A stretch of 64,000 nucleotides of DNA from Mycetocola zhujimingii (GTDB lineage: Bacteria; Actinomycetota; Actinomycetes; Actinomycetales; Microbacteriaceae): assembly GCF_003065425.1 (NCBI RefSeq), contig NZ_CP026949.1, positions 2,852,001-2,916,000 on the forward strand. The letters are read 5' to 3'. A program made the position numbers and the translations under genes. The notes below the pieces were generated by a model that searched no databases, was not told the DNA's origin, and was given only the letters and a program-made list of their open reading frames with translations. Below, in pieces: positions 1-7,958 of this stretch; the stretch's first letter is position 1, and the number at the start of each line of letters is the position of its first letter.

Positions 1-152
1 ATCTGCTCGACCTGCTTCTCAGCACCGCGGCTCCACGCAATGCCGAAGCCCTGCGGGATCAGGTAGTTACGTGCGTAACCGTTCTTGACCTCGATGATGT
101 CACCAGGAGTGCCGAGACCGGTCACTTCGTGCGTGAGGATGAGTTTTGACAT
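1..152 (-). CDS. rplI: 50S ribosomal protein bL9 (partial, N-terminal end)
   Basis: Encodes the first 50 residues of large-subunit ribosomal protein bL9; the remainder lies beyond the left edge. The visible part starts [10 protein letters not shown] and carries the L9 signature region with a [17 protein letters not shown] stretch, the conserved turn that packs the N-domain onto 23S rRNA. An AAGGAA ribosome-binding site lies just upstream of the ATG at 152. It is the last visible gene of the rpsF-ssb-rpsR-rplI operon, 11 bases after rpsR, the usual bacterial order. Identity is secure; only the truncation by the window limits the call. Confidence 0.95.
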   Translation of the reverse strand, partial: MSKLILTHEVTGLGTPGDIIEVKNGYARNYLIPQGFGIAWSRGAEKQVEQ

Positions 153-163
153 GTGAGAGTTCC

Positions 164-427
164 TTACCTGCCTGAGCCGGCGTAGGGCAGAAGAGCCATC
201 TCGCGTGCGTTCTTGACTGCACGGGCGATGAGGCGCTGCTCCTGGACGGAAACACCGGTGATGCGGCGTGCGCGGATCTTTCCACGCTCGGAGATGAACT
301 TGCGAAGGGTTGGGACATCCTTGTAGTCGATGACCCCAACGCGGATTGCCTTCGCGGGAGCGAGCGGCTTGCCGCCCTTGCCACCGCGGGCAGGCTTGCG
401 GCTTGCGCCGCTAGACTTTCCAGCCAT
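164..427 (-). CDS. rpsR: 30S ribosomal protein bS18
   Basis: Small-subunit ribosomal protein bS18, 87 residues, which binds the central domain of 16S rRNA as a dimer with bS6. The core [18 protein letters not shown] and the [21 protein letters not shown] segment are family hallmarks. The N-terminus is a 25-residue Gly/Lys/Ser-rich tail common in actinobacterial S18. No Cys pair is present, so this is the zinc-independent form. It lies 57 bases after ssb and 11 bases before rplI, in the same leftward operon. AAGGAAACCAA precedes the ATG. Confidence 0.96.
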   Translation of the reverse strand: MAGKSSGASRKPARGGKGGKPLAPAKAIRVGVIDYKDVPTLRKFISERGKIRARRITGVSVQEQRLIARAVKNAREMALLPYAGSGR

Positions 428-484
428 TTGGTTTCCTTAGTGTGAATGTGTCCGCCGGAACCTGGGCTCCAGAAGACGAAGTGT

Positions 485-1024
485 TTAGAAAGGGGTGTCG
501 TCGCCGTAGGATCCGGGCGTGTTCCAGCTGTCGCCGGAACCTCCCGCATTGCCTGCGTTCGAGTTGCCGCCGCCGAACGCCTGCGGGGCGGCCGGCGCAC
601 TTGCTGCCCACGGCTCGTCCTGGACTGCAGCGGGGCCGCGGCCACCACCACCGCCGGAGGACTGAGCGCGGCTGACCTGTGCGGTTGCGTACCGAAGCGA
701 AGGGCCGATCTCGTCAACCTCGAGTTCCATCGAGGTGCGCTTTTCGCCTTCCTTCGTTTCGTACGAACGCTGCTTCAGACGCCCGGTAGCGATGACACGG
801 CTACCCTTGGTGAGCGATCCGGCGACGTGCTCGGCGAATTCACGCCAAACGCTCGCGCGCAGGAACAGTGCTTCGCCATCTTTCCACTCGTTTGCCGCGC
901 GATCGAAGTTGCGCGGAGTGGATGCGATGGTGAAGTTGGCAACCGCCAACCCGTTCTGCGTGTAACGCAGCTCCGGGTCAGACGTGAGGTTGCCCACCAC
1001 GGTGATTACGGTCTCGCCAGCCAT
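485..1024 (-). CDS. ssb: Single-stranded DNA-binding protein
   Basis: SSB, 179 residues, coats single-stranded DNA during replication and repair and recruits partner proteins. An OB fold fills residues 1 to about 110 ([20 protein letters not shown] at the N-terminus). A Gly/Ser/Ala-rich flexible linker follows, and the protein ends in the acidic tip DDTPF, the site that binds exonucleases, polymerases and RecO-type proteins. It starts 5 bases after rpsF, so translation is probably coupled. Position between rpsF and rpsR is the classic bacterial arrangement. Shine-Dalgarno-like GAAGGCG is supplied by the end of rpsF. Confidence 0.96.
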   Translation of the reverse strand: MAGETVITVVGNLTSDPELRYTQNGLAVANFTIASTPRNFDRAANEWKDGEALFLRASVWREFAEHVAGSLTKGSRVIATGRLKQRSYETKEGEKRTSMELEVDEIGPSLRYATAQVSRAQSSGGGGGRGPAAVQDEPWAASAPAAPQAFGGGNSNAGNAGGSGDSWNTPGSYGDDTPF

Positions 1025-1029
1025 CGGGA

Positions 1030-1440
1030 CTAAGCGCCTTCGACCGTTGCCGGCTCAGCAGGCTTCGCGTCGGCCTTGGCCTTGGTGGCAGCAGCCTTGC
1101 GGGCAGCCTTCTCCTCGGCGCGCTTGCCTTCGGACTCAACCAGAGCGATGGCCTCTTCGGCACGCAGCACCTTGGTGCGCATAACTGCCTCGGAGAGCTT
1201 CAGCTGACGGTCGAGCTCGACCGTTGCTTCGCTCGTCGCGGTGAAGTCGACGACGGCGTAGATGCCTTCGGTCTTCTTGTTGATTTCGTAAGCCAGGCGA
1301 CGACGGCCCCAGATGTCAACCTTGTCGATGGTTCCACCATCGTTGCGGATGACATTAAGGAACTTATCGAGACTGGGAGCAACTGTGCGCTCGTCAATCT
1401 CGGGGTCGAGGATAACCATGAGTTCATACTGATGCGTCAC
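1030..1440 (-). CDS. rpsF: 30S ribosomal protein bS6
   Basis: Small-subunit ribosomal protein bS6, 136 residues, longer than the roughly 95-residue core because of a charged Ala/Lys/Glu C-terminal tail (residues 100-136) seen in actinobacteria. The core begins [19 protein letters not shown] and includes the [14 protein letters not shown] strand that touches 16S rRNA and bS18. The start is GTG at 1440, preceded at 7 bases by a very strong AAGGAGGTG site, which decides the start. First gene of the operon; a hairpin with a CCG next to its stem lies in its leader (1467-1485). Confidence 0.96.
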   Translation of the reverse strand: MTHQYELMVILDPEIDERTVAPSLDKFLNVIRNDGGTIDKVDIWGRRRLAYEINKKTEGIYAVVDFTATSEATVELDRQLKLSEAVMRTKVLRAEEAIALVESEGKRAEEKAARKAAATKAKADAKPAEPATVEGA

Positions 1441-1466
1441 TAACCCACCTCCTTCGGACTCGAACG

Positions 1467-1485
1467 GCTGCAGACGATCTGCAGC
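1467..1485 (-). promoter_or_regulatory. Hairpin in the rpsF leader, candidate S6:S18 autoregulatory site
   Basis: A perfect 8-bp stem with a 3-base loop lies about 30 bases before the rpsF GTG. In the mRNA sense the 3' arm runs directly into CCG (CTGCAGCCG). Many bacteria autoregulate rpsF through a leader in which bS6:bS18 recognises a stem with an unpaired CCG mimicking 16S rRNA. The hairpin is seen; its function is inference. Confidence 0.35.
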
Positions 1486-1636
1486 AGGAGGGTTCTAGCA
1501 TCGTTGCACCGGACGGGAACAGAGTGTTCGCATACGGGCAACCTGAGTAGCTTACCGGATCTCGCCGGGATTAACCTATTGGGCCGGCAGGGAGGCTTTC
1601 CCAGTCTCGATCGGTGGCGGTTGGAACTCAGGAATC

Positions 1637-1706
1637 GCGAGAGCATCACTTCCGGTCGAGAACATCCGGCGCAACTGGTGTTCTCGGCCGCATCTGATGC
1701 TCTCGC
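1637..1706. repeat. Palindromic element C1 (70 bases), left of the nuclease gene
   Basis: An interrupted palindrome. Outer arms of 12 bp (GCGAGAGCATCA at 1637-1648 and its exact complement at 1695-1706) enclose inner arms GGTCGAGAACATC (1654-1666) and GGTGTTCTCGGCC (1677-1689), which pair with two mismatches, one of them a possible G-U. The left half matches the left half of element C2 (2799-2866) at about 25 of 28 bases. Only these two copies are in the window, one on each side of the 1821-2795 gene. Confidence 0.75.
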
Positions 1707-1820
1707 TACGGGTTCCGCCTCGTGGCGGATGGTCCCTCACAGCGCAGCCGCGATTCCATCGTTCGCACCGCTTCCCCGGAGCGTGGTACACCCCCGCCGA
1801 GGTGCGCCAGTCTCGAGACC

Positions 1821-2795
1821 ATGGCCACCGACAGGACCCGCGGCGAAGACCCTCTGCAACTCACGCGCTCGCTCGAACTGATCGGCGGCGACGGGAGAGC
1901 GCTACGACGCGACCTAGCGGCCGGCACTGTTGTCGGCCTCCGCCGCGGCGCCTATGTTGCGGCCGACACCTGGTCAGCGCTCACCGACCGGGACAGGTAC
2001 CTGTTACGCATGCGGGCGGCCACAGCCACCCGGGCAGGCGACGCGGTTTTCGGATACGAATCGGCGGCTGCCCTGTGGTCGCTTCCCGTGATCGGCAGCT
2101 GGCCCGATACCGTCCACCTCTATTCGGCCGACGGCGGCCGACGCGCGTCCCGCAACGGTGTTATGTGGCACCACGCACCGCTCAGCGACACGGACATTGT
2201 GGAGCTCAACGGCACTCTCGTGACAAGTCTTTCCCGGACAATGCTTGACCTTGCCCGATCGGCGACCTTCCTCTCAGCCGTTGTCACGCTCGATGCCGCA
2301 CTCGCTCGAGCGGCGCGCGGCCGAAACGATACGACAGCGGCCGAACTCGTGCGGAGCGATCTTCTGGAGCGACTCGCCGCGCTGGGCTCGGCCAGAGGCA
2401 CCCGCCGGGCATTGGCGGCAATCACGTTCGCGTCACCGAACGCGGAATCACCCGGGGAGTCGGCAAGCAGAGTCACCATGTACCGGTGCGGATTCCCGGC
2501 GCCCGTCCTCCAGTTCCCGGTCACCGACAGGAACGGCACCACGTGGTTCGCTGACTTCGGTTGGCCGGCATTTCGACTTCTCGGCGAATTCGACGGTTAC
2601 GTCAAGTACTCGCGGGCATCGATGACCGGCGGCACGAGCATCGAAGAGATCGTGTGGGCCGAGAAGCAGCGCGAGGACCTGATGCGCGGCACGGGCAACG
2701 GAATGACCAGGTGGCTGTGGGATGCCGCATTGAGCCCGCGGCTTCTCACCGCGGCCCTGCGCGAGGCTGGCCTTCCGCAGTCGAGACGCCGCTAG
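1821..2795 (+). CDS. AbiEi-like winged-helix protein with C-terminal DUF559/Vsr-like nuclease domain
   Basis: A 324-residue protein of a type common in actinobacteria. Residues 10-60 (ALRRDLAAGTVVGLRRGAYV) look like the AbiEi antitoxin N-terminal winged helix. Residues about 230-310 resemble a DUF559 endonuclease fold of the PD-(D/E)xK class: D245, then E256-F-D-G-Y-V-K262, then EKQREDLMR. I chose the ATG at 1821 because the known family begins near there; the frame is open back to 1722. No AbiEii nucleotidyltransferase partner is adjacent, so this is not a classic type IV toxin-antitoxin pair. It stands alone, divergent from rpsF and convergent to the sugar operon, with related palindromes C1 and C2 on its two flanks. 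Function unproven; the family assignment is from motif reading. Confidence 0.7.
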   Translation: MATDRTRGEDPLQLTRSLELIGGDGRALRRDLAAGTVVGLRRGAYVAADTWSALTDRDRYLLRMRAATATRAGDAVFGYESAAALWSLPVIGSWPDTVHLYSADGGRRASRNGVMWHHAPLSDTDIVELNGTLVTSLSRTMLDLARSATFLSAVVTLDAALARAARGRNDTTAAELVRSDLLERLAALGSARGTRRALAAITFASPNAESPGESASRVTMYRCGFPAPVLQFPVTDRNGTTWFADFGWPAFRLLGEFDGYVKYSRASMTGGTSIEEIVWAEKQREDLMRGTGNGMTRWLWDAALSPRLLTAALREAGLPQSRRR

Positions 2796-2798
2796 ACA

Positions 2799-2866
2799 CG
2801 AGACCATCAGTTCCGGTCGAGAACACCCCGCGGAACCGAGGGTCTCGGCCGGAAGTGATGTTCTCG
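2799..2866. repeat. Palindromic element C2 (68 bases), right of the nuclease gene
   Basis: Arms of 26 bases (2799-2824 and 2841-2866) pair at 22 of 26 positions; the core is TTCCGGTCGAGAAC against its complement. It begins 3 bases after the stop of the nuclease gene and lies between convergent genes, so it could also stop transcription from both sides. The left half is nearly identical to that of C1 at 1637-1706. Confidence 0.75.
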
Positions 2867-2888
2867 GCGCGGGGCGGGCTCCGGACCG

Positions 2889-4208
2889 CTACCCGGCGAT
2901 TGCCGTGTTCGCCGCATCCTCGGCCCGCTTCAGGCCGGCCTTCACGTCGAGCGTTCCCTTGAAGATCTCCTGAAAAATCGGGTCGAAGGCCTCGAAGCCC
3001 TTGCCGTAGTTGGGTCCGGTCGGAGCGGGAATCGGATCGGCCTCCTCGATGACATCGAAGAACGGATCGACCGAGACGTCCTGCCCGTCCCAGTAGTCGA
3101 AGTAGCCTGCCTGGGCGCTCTTCACGGCGGGTACCGCAGCACCCGAGGTGCCGAGGTAGCCGTTGCCTTCCTCAGAGCCGAGCCAGGCGAGGACGTCCGC
3201 GATGGCATCCTGCTTCTCGGATGCCGCGTTGCCGGCGACAACGATGCCGTTCGTCACCGAGACCCGCCCGGCTGGTCCGGCGGGGATCGGCGCGACGCCC
3301 CACGCGAATTCAGCGCCGTCGGCGATGTTCTTGAGGTTGTAAAGGCCCGACTGGAACATGGCGATCTTGCCCTGCAGGAACGCGTCACGGCTGAAGTCGC
3401 TGTTGCCGTTGGTGTCAGCAGCCGATGGGGCCACCTTCGCAGCGTTGATCGCGTTCACGAGGTAGCTGAAGGTCTCGACGGTCCTGGGGTCGGTGAAGGC
3501 GAACTCGTCGCCCTCCTGGTAGACGCCGCCATTCGATCCGATGAATGGGAGAGTGATCGCCTGGGTGTCGTACCCGATGTTCGTGCCGTACTGCGCGATC
3601 GAACCGTTGAAAGCCGGGTCGGCGGCCGAGACACCCGCCGTGTCGACGGTCAAGGCTTGAGCGACGGGAAGGTATGTGTCCAGTGCCGGGTCGGGGGACC
3701 AGGTGAGTTCAGCGAGCGATTCCGGGGTGACTCCGGCCGCGTCGAGCAGTGTCTTGTTGTAGTAAACGCCGACTCCGGCGTCGTACAGCTGCGGAACTCC
3801 CCACAGCTTGCCGTCGCGCGTGAACTGGTTGACAACGCTCTGTTCCCACTCGCCGCTGGCGTCGTCGCCGAGAACGGCGTCGACGTTCACGAGCTTTCCA
3901 GAATCGGCATATGCACCGAAGTAGGAGTTGTTGACCCAGAAGATGTCATCCATTGTCTTGCCGGCGATGTCGGTGCGGAGCTTCGTCCAGTAGTCGGCCC
4001 AGCCGACGACGTTGATCTCGACGTCGATTTCCGGGTTTTCCTTCTCGAACGCCTCGAAGGATTCCTCATAGGCCTCGGCAACAGTGCTGTCCCACAGACG
4101 GAACGACACAGTCGTCTTTTCCTCCTCGGGGCTGCCTGCTGCACAACCGGTTAACGCGAGGGCGGATGCCGCGACGACTGCCGCAAACTGAAGGAAACGC
4201 TGAGCCAT
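2889..4208 (-). CDS. Carbohydrate ABC transporter substrate-binding lipoprotein
   Basis: Family 1 (MalE/UgpB-like) extracellular solute-binding protein, 439 residues. A lipoprotein signal peptide runs to the lipobox LTGC with Cys22 as the lipidated residue, so it should be tethered outside the membrane. Typical features are RLWDSTVAEAYEESFEAFEK near the N-terminus and the FWVNNSYFGAYADSGKLVNVD hinge region. It is the third gene of a leftward operon after two permeases, 16 bases downstream of the second; binding proteins are more often first. No ATPase is nearby, so the importer probably shares an MsiK-type ATPase encoded elsewhere. The sugar cannot be read from sequence. Confidence 0.9.
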   Translation of the reverse strand: MAQRFLQFAAVVAASALALTGCAAGSPEEEKTTVSFRLWDSTVAEAYEESFEAFEKENPEIDVEINVVGWADYWTKLRTDIAGKTMDDIFWVNNSYFGAYADSGKLVNVDAVLGDDASGEWEQSVVNQFTRDGKLWGVPQLYDAGVGVYYNKTLLDAAGVTPESLAELTWSPDPALDTYLPVAQALTVDTAGVSAADPAFNGSIAQYGTNIGYDTQAITLPFIGSNGGVYQEGDEFAFTDPRTVETFSYLVNAINAAKVAPSAADTNGNSDFSRDAFLQGKIAMFQSGLYNLKNIADGAEFAWGVAPIPAGPAGRVSVTNGIVVAGNAASEKQDAIADVLAWLGSEEGNGYLGTSGAAVPAVKSAQAGYFDYWDGQDVSVDPFFDVIEEADPIPAPTGPNYGKGFEAFDPIFQEIFKGTLDVKAGLKRAEDAANTAIAG

Positions 4209-4224
4209 TCGGGTGGTCTTTCTC

Positions 4225-5058
4225 TTACTTGAATCCGGAGATCGTGATGGAGCGGACGACCTGCTTCTGGAAAATCAGGAACAGCACGACCAGAGGGACC
4301 AGGGCGAGCGTCGTCGCGGCCATCACGAGAGTCCAATTGCCGTTGTACTGAGACTGGAGGCTAGCAGTTGCTACTGTGATCACCCTCCAGTCGGGTCCCG
4401 TCGTGATGACGAGGGGCCAGAGGAAACTGTTCCACTGGCTGACGATCGTGATGAGGGTGAGCGTCGCGAGAATCGGTTTCGACAGAGGAACAATGATGCT
4501 GCCGAGTATGCGCCAGTGGCCGGCCCCGTCGATCCTGGCCGCATCCACAAGGTCGGTGGGAATTCCGCGAAAATACTCGCGGAGCAGGAAGATCGCATAC
4601 GGGCTCCCGAACATGAACGGCAGCACGAGGCCCCAGAACGTGTTCCGAAGGCCAAGCTCGACCATCATCAGGTACAGCGGGATGACCAGCACGATGTTGG
4701 GAACCATGAGGCCGGACAGATAGGCCCAGAACAGCACACGACGACCAGCAAAGTCGATGCGCGCAAAGGCATACGCCGCGAGCACCGAGAACCCCAGCTG
4801 GAAGACGACGATGACGGCCGTCACGGCGACGGTGACGAAAATCGCATTGCCGAATTCGGCTGGGCCGGTCAGCAACGTCACGAAGTTGTCGAGCAGGAAA
4901 GGCGCGGGAGCCGTCAGCGACCCGTCACTCGCGAACTGGCCGGGCGACTTGAAGGCGGTCAGCACGCTCAACAGGAACGGGCCGAGCGTCACGACGGCCG
5001 CGAGGGTAAGAACGACGTAGGCGCCGATCGATGTGAGAACCCGGCTAGGAGAGGTCAT
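4225..5058 (-). CDS. Carbohydrate ABC transporter permease (MalG-like)
   Basis: Inner-membrane permease of 277 residues with about six helices, starting MTSPSRVLTSIGAYVVLTL. The EAA loop that docks the ATPase is clear near residue 190 (DAARIDGAGHWRILGSIIVP). The protein ends IQKQVVRSITISGFK, close to the MalG C-terminal signature GLTxGAVKG. The ATG at 5058 overlaps the preceding permease by 14 bases, a normal coupled arrangement; the open frame further upstream lies wholly inside that gene. It pairs with the MalF-like protein to form the sugar channel. Confidence 0.9.
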   Translation of the reverse strand: MTSPSRVLTSIGAYVVLTLAAVVTLGPFLLSVLTAFKSPGQFASDGSLTAPAPFLLDNFVTLLTGPAEFGNAIFVTVAVTAVIVVFQLGFSVLAAYAFARIDFAGRRVLFWAYLSGLMVPNIVLVIPLYLMMVELGLRNTFWGLVLPFMFGSPYAIFLLREYFRGIPTDLVDAARIDGAGHWRILGSIIVPLSKPILATLTLITIVSQWNSFLWPLVITTGPDWRVITVATASLQSQYNGNWTLVMAATTLALVPLVVLFLIFQKQVVRSITISGFK

Positions 5059-5980
5059 AGGTCGTCCTCTTGCCGAAGTAGAGCTGCTGGCCGAGGGTGA
5101 TCGCGACGAGCACGACGAGAAGAACAACGGCCATCACCGCGGCGTGACCGAGGTCGAACGTTGAGAATGCCTCGCTGTAAATGCGGGACGCGACGACGTC
5201 CGTCCTGCCGTACGTGCCAGCATCCGTCACGACAAACGGTCCACCGCCGGTGAGCGCATAGATCTGGTCGAACAGCTGAAAGACGCTGATCACGCTCGTG
5301 ACGAGCACGAAAAAAGTCGTCGGCCTGAGCAGCGGCAGCTTGATTCGGAAGAACGTCGCGACCGGGCCAGCCCCGTCCATTCGTGCAGCGTCGAGGATCT
5401 GGGTGGGGATGTTGAGCAGTCCCGCCATGAAGAACAGGGTGATGTAGCCGACGTTGGACCAGATGACCACGGCGGCAACGGACGGGAGCGCAAGGGCGGG
5501 ATCGCTGAGCCACTCAATGCGTGTACCGATCAGGTCGTTGAGCAGCCCATCGGTCGGGGCGAGGATCCAGCGCCACACAATGCCAAGCGCAAGCGGGGCG
5601 CATACCCACGGAAGAATGTAAATGGTGCGGAAGACGAGGGAACCGCGCAGGCCTCGAGTGAGCAGCAGAGCGGCAGCGACCCCGAGCACGGTCTGAACCG
5701 GAATCACGATGACAACGAAGAACAACGTCACGGCGAGCGAGTTGTAAAACGTGGGGTCGCTGAACACGTCACCATAGTTCGCCAGACCGGCCGGTGTGAT
5801 CGGGGAGAGCAGATCCCAGCTCTGGAAACTCAGCCAGAACACCACGAGGATCGGCAGCACAAGAAAAGCGACGAGGCCGAAGAGGCTCGGAGCGAGCATC
5901 GAGTACGCGGCGACGTTGTTCCTGCCGCGATGAGTCCTGCGGCGGGGCGCTGGCGCGCCTTGCGGCAGTATTCCGGGCAT
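5045..5980 (-). CDS. Carbohydrate ABC transporter permease (MalF-like)
   Basis: First gene of the sugar import operon, 311 residues. An Arg-rich cytoplasmic N-terminus (residues 1-22) leads into six predicted membrane helices (for example SLFGLVAFLVLPILVVFWLS). The EAA loop for the ATPase is at about residue 205-225 (DAARMDGAGPVATFFRIKLP). It forms a heterodimer with the MalG-like permease whose start it overlaps. No regulator gene is adjacent; the promoter should lie in the short gap 5981-6040. The substrate is unknown. Confidence 0.9.
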   Translation of the reverse strand: MPGILPQGAPAPRRRTHRGRNNVAAYSMLAPSLFGLVAFLVLPILVVFWLSFQSWDLLSPITPAGLANYGDVFSDPTFYNSLAVTLFFVVIVIPVQTVLGVAAALLLTRGLRGSLVFRTIYILPWVCAPLALGIVWRWILAPTDGLLNDLIGTRIEWLSDPALALPSVAAVVIWSNVGYITLFFMAGLLNIPTQILDAARMDGAGPVATFFRIKLPLLRPTTFFVLVTSVISVFQLFDQIYALTGGGPFVVTDAGTYGRTDVVASRIYSEAFSTFDLGHAAVMAVVLLVVLVAITLGQQLYFGKRTTYDLS

Positions 5981-5998
5981 CCGTCAATCGTAAATGCT

Positions 5999-6020
5999 GC
6001 GGTCGGGTCAGCCCGACCGC
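5999..6020. terminator. Short perfect hairpin between the 6041 gene and the sugar operon
   Basis: GCGGTCGGG and its exact complement form a 9-bp stem with a 4-base TCAG loop. It follows the stop of the leftward gene at 6041 by about 20 bases. The leftward sequence after it (AGCATTTACG) has only three consecutive T, so it is a weak intrinsic terminator or possibly an operator for the sugar operon. Confidence 0.4.
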
Positions 6021-6040
6021 ACGCGACGGATGATGCGGCG

Positions 6041-6343
6041 TCAGTCTTCGGGAATCACCGGATTATTACCTGGCGTCGCGTGGGGCAGGTCCTCCTCGAC
6101 GTCGTGTTCGACCGATGAGATCGGGTTCCCCGGGGTCGTCCGGTCAACGTCGTCGTCGACGTCATCGGTGCCCGAGAGCGGATTTCCCACCGTGGCGTGG
6201 AGTTCGTTTTCTTCGGCGAGGTGTTCCGGATCGTCAATGGGATCACCCGTCGTCGTGTAATCCGCACCCTTCTCGTCCGCGCCGTATTCCTCCGTTGGAA
6301 TAGTTGGCTTCACCCGGTCGTCCGGGTCGTGTGAGTTAGTCAT
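6041..6343 (-). CDS. Small acidic disordered protein with repeated T-x-GNP motif
   Basis: A 100-residue protein starting MTNSHDPDDRVKPTIP, very rich in Asp, Glu, Pro and Thr and with no predicted membrane or folded segment. A motif recurs four times at about 20-residue spacing: TTTGDPI, ATVGNPL, TTPGNPI and ATPGNNPV, each separated by an acidic linker. I recognise no family. The ATG at 6343 gives the shortest plausible start; the open frame to 6415 adds a Cys-rich stretch that looks unlike the rest. It resembles in style, not in sequence, the small acidic proteins at 14183 and 41793. Confidence 0.55.
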   Translation of the reverse strand: MTNSHDPDDRVKPTIPTEEYGADEKGADYTTTGDPIDDPEHLAEENELHATVGNPLSGTDDVDDDVDRTTPGNPISSVEHDVEEDLPHATPGNNPVIPED

Positions 6344-6422
6344 GCTGCAGACACTACGCGCGCCGGGAAGCGAGCAACAGGGGCTTCTGCAGCGCTGACA
6401 CTCGACCCCGGGCAAGCCAGCG

Positions 6423-6752
6423 TCAGTGCGCGCCCAGCTTCTCCGGCAACACCACGTCGAGGAGCGAGCGGAGGCTCCCGTCGAGGGTGAGCTTCTGCGA
6501 GACCTCGACGGCCCGCGCCAGGTCCGGTCCGGTCAGCGCGACGTACACCGGCTCGACATGGTGCACGAATCCGATCGCCGCACCGTTGAGGAGAACCTTC
6601 TCGACGTCCTGCCCTGCGTGCTTGAGGTGAAGTTCAACGTCCCGCTCCACCGGGTCGTTCTCCAGCTGGATGTGAACAAGCCAGGTGGCTGTCTTTGGTT
6701 TGCGACCGAGTGTGCTCGCTGTGTCGATTCGCTCGGCGGTGGTGATGCGCAT
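6423..6752 (-). CDS. Conserved hypothetical protein, about 109 residues
   Basis: A soluble 109-residue protein of unknown function, starting MRITTAERIDTAST. The start is fixed by a perfect AGGAGG 5 bases before the ATG at 6752 (complement at 6758-6763), although the frame is open to 6803. The body looks like one small alpha/beta domain: WLVHIQLENDPVERDVELHLKHA, then a strand-rich part and a C-terminal helix (DGSLRSLLDVVLPEKLG). I do not recognise the family. It is transcribed leftward between a terminator at 6826-6850 and the acidic protein gene, so it probably has its own promoter. Confidence 0.65.
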   Translation of the reverse strand: MRITTAERIDTASTLGRKPKTATWLVHIQLENDPVERDVELHLKHAGQDVEKVLLNGAAIGFVHHVEPVYVALTGPDLARAVEVSQKLTLDGSLRSLLDVVLPEKLGAH

Positions 6753-6825
6753 GAGATCCTCCTGACATACGTACGCTGCGTTGAGTACGCTCTCGACTCT
6801 CAAATTAGGCGCGGAGTTGCCGGGG

Positions 6826-6850
6826 AAAAAGGGCTTGACAGGCGAAGCCC
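6826..6850 (-). terminator. Intrinsic terminator after the cca / 6894 gene pair
   Basis: In the leftward sense, GGGCTT, an 8-base loop and AAGCCC are followed directly by TTTTT. It lies 44 bases past the stop of the 6894 gene and is the only hairpin with an adjacent T tract in this part of the window. Confidence 0.6.
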
Positions 6851-6893
6851 GTGCGCTGCACGCAGCTGAGGCCCACAGGCATCCTGCGCGCGG

Positions 6894-7958
6894 TCAGCCG
6901 CCGAGGAAGCCCGCAGCGACAGCGGCGAGAAGGCAGACAGCGTAGGTGACGAGAACAATGACCGTGAGGTTCGGGGTCGGCAGGCGTCGCCCGCCAGCGG
7001 CGACGATGTCGGTTCGGACATCTCCGACCCGCTCGTCCCGATAGTTCACCGTCCGTTTGTACGCGCCCTCGGCAATGGTGTCGATGATCCGCCGGATGCG
7101 CTCCCACTCCGCGGCCTCAGCCAGGGCGAATGGTCGTGGCCGGTAAAGGAAGAGTCTGTTGTCGACGACTTCGATGTCGAAGTCACGTCCTTCGTCAATG
7201 AGGACCGCCATCAGGTCAGGGGTGAGCAGGTACAGCGCGTCACGCTCGTATCCTGGCGGACAGGTCATCCGGAAATGACGGCTGAAGTCACCCTCGAGCG
7301 CAATGGCGCCCTGCCCCGAATACGGGTTCTCGAGCTCACGTCCCCGCAGGCCATGGTTCGAGAGCGAGTCAAGGACAATGTGGGGGAACCGTCGGGGCAG
7401 TTCGACCGCGACATAGCCCCACACGTGCTGTTCAGCTCCACCCTTGGGCAGGTTCTTCAGGTAGGAGAGGTTACCGACGCTCCACCCCGCCTCGACGCCA
7501 AAGTCGACGACGTCGGAGGCGCGCCTCCGGTCGCCCCGGGGAAAGAGCATTCCGGCCAGCTGCGGCGTCGGCGTCGCGGCTGTGTATCTGGCACCATTTT
7601 GCTCAGCGAAGTGGGCGATCCGGTACCTGTCGCGCCACAGCCGGGACCCCCATCGTGGCCAGCTAAATCTCCCGACGATGAGAGTTGAGCCGAAGACGAG
7701 GAACGCCGAGACGAGGGCGACCACGACACTGGTCACGCTGATCCCATTGAGGAGGACCAGCAGGCCGACAAGAGCGCTGAGGACGCCGAACACCGCCATG
7801 CCGATGACGGTCAGCCATCCTCGGAGACTCGGCGCGGTCGGGTCCAGCCGCGGCACCCCGGCCGCGATGGACGTGTGACGAAACGAGCGGAGGTCGGACC
7901 GGCTCACCGGCTCACCGAGTGCTCTCAGGTCGAGCGCGGTCGCCTCCGCGCCGCTCAC
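6894..7958 (-). CDS. Membrane protein of unknown function, translationally coupled to cca
   Basis: A 354-residue membrane protein I cannot assign to a family. Two adjacent helices near residues 48-98 (LTVIGMAVFGVLSALVGLLV, then SVVVALVSAFLVFGSTLIVG) are followed by a 200-residue soluble part, and a third helix closes the C-terminus (LTVIVLVTYAVCLLAAVAAG). The soluble part contains YERDALYLLTPDLMAVLIDE and a Pro-rich segment. I place the start at GTG 7958, which overlaps the cca stop codon as GTGA, a strong sign of coupling; the frame is open to 8054 but that part lies inside cca. Confidence 0.7.
   Translation of the reverse strand: MSGAEATALDLRALGEPVSRSDLRSFRHTSIAAGVPRLDPTAPSLRGWLTVIGMAVFGVLSALVGLLVLLNGISVTSVVVALVSAFLVFGSTLIVGRFSWPRWGSRLWRDRYRIAHFAEQNGARYTAATPTPQLAGMLFPRGDRRRASDVVDFGVEAGWSVGNLSYLKNLPKGGAEQHVWGYVAVELPRRFPHIVLDSLSNHGLRGRELENPYSGQGAIALEGDFSRHFRMTCPPGYERDALYLLTPDLMAVLIDEGRDFDIEVVDNRLFLYRPRPFALAEAAEWERIRRIIDTIAEGAYKRTVNYRDERVGDVRTDIVAAGGRRLPTPNLTVIVLVTYAVCLLAAVAAGFLGG

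Larger units (their letters stand above)
1441..1820. other. 380-base intergenic region: rpsF leader, palindrome C1, start of the nuclease gene
   Basis: This gap separates the divergent rpsF operon and the 1821 gene. It holds the rpsF leader with its strong ribosome-binding site and hairpin (1441-1490), a stretch with TANNNT-like hexamers in the leftward sense that could hold the rpsF promoter (for example TAAGCT near 1550, weak), the palindrome C1 (1637-1706), and about 110 bases before the ATG at 1821. The reading frame is open back to 1722, but I see no ribosome-binding site supporting an earlier start. No other gene is visible. Confidence 0.6.

Noticed and set aside
1441-2888. Classical AbiE toxin-antitoxin pair
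   Set aside because: The gene at 1821 has an AbiEi-like N-terminus but no AbiEii nucleotidyltransferase gene is next to it, and its own C-terminus looks like a nuclease.
6390-6404. A fourth copy of repeat A (CTTCTGCAGCGCT)
   Set aside because: Only about 13 bases resemble the inner palindrome; no outer arms are present.
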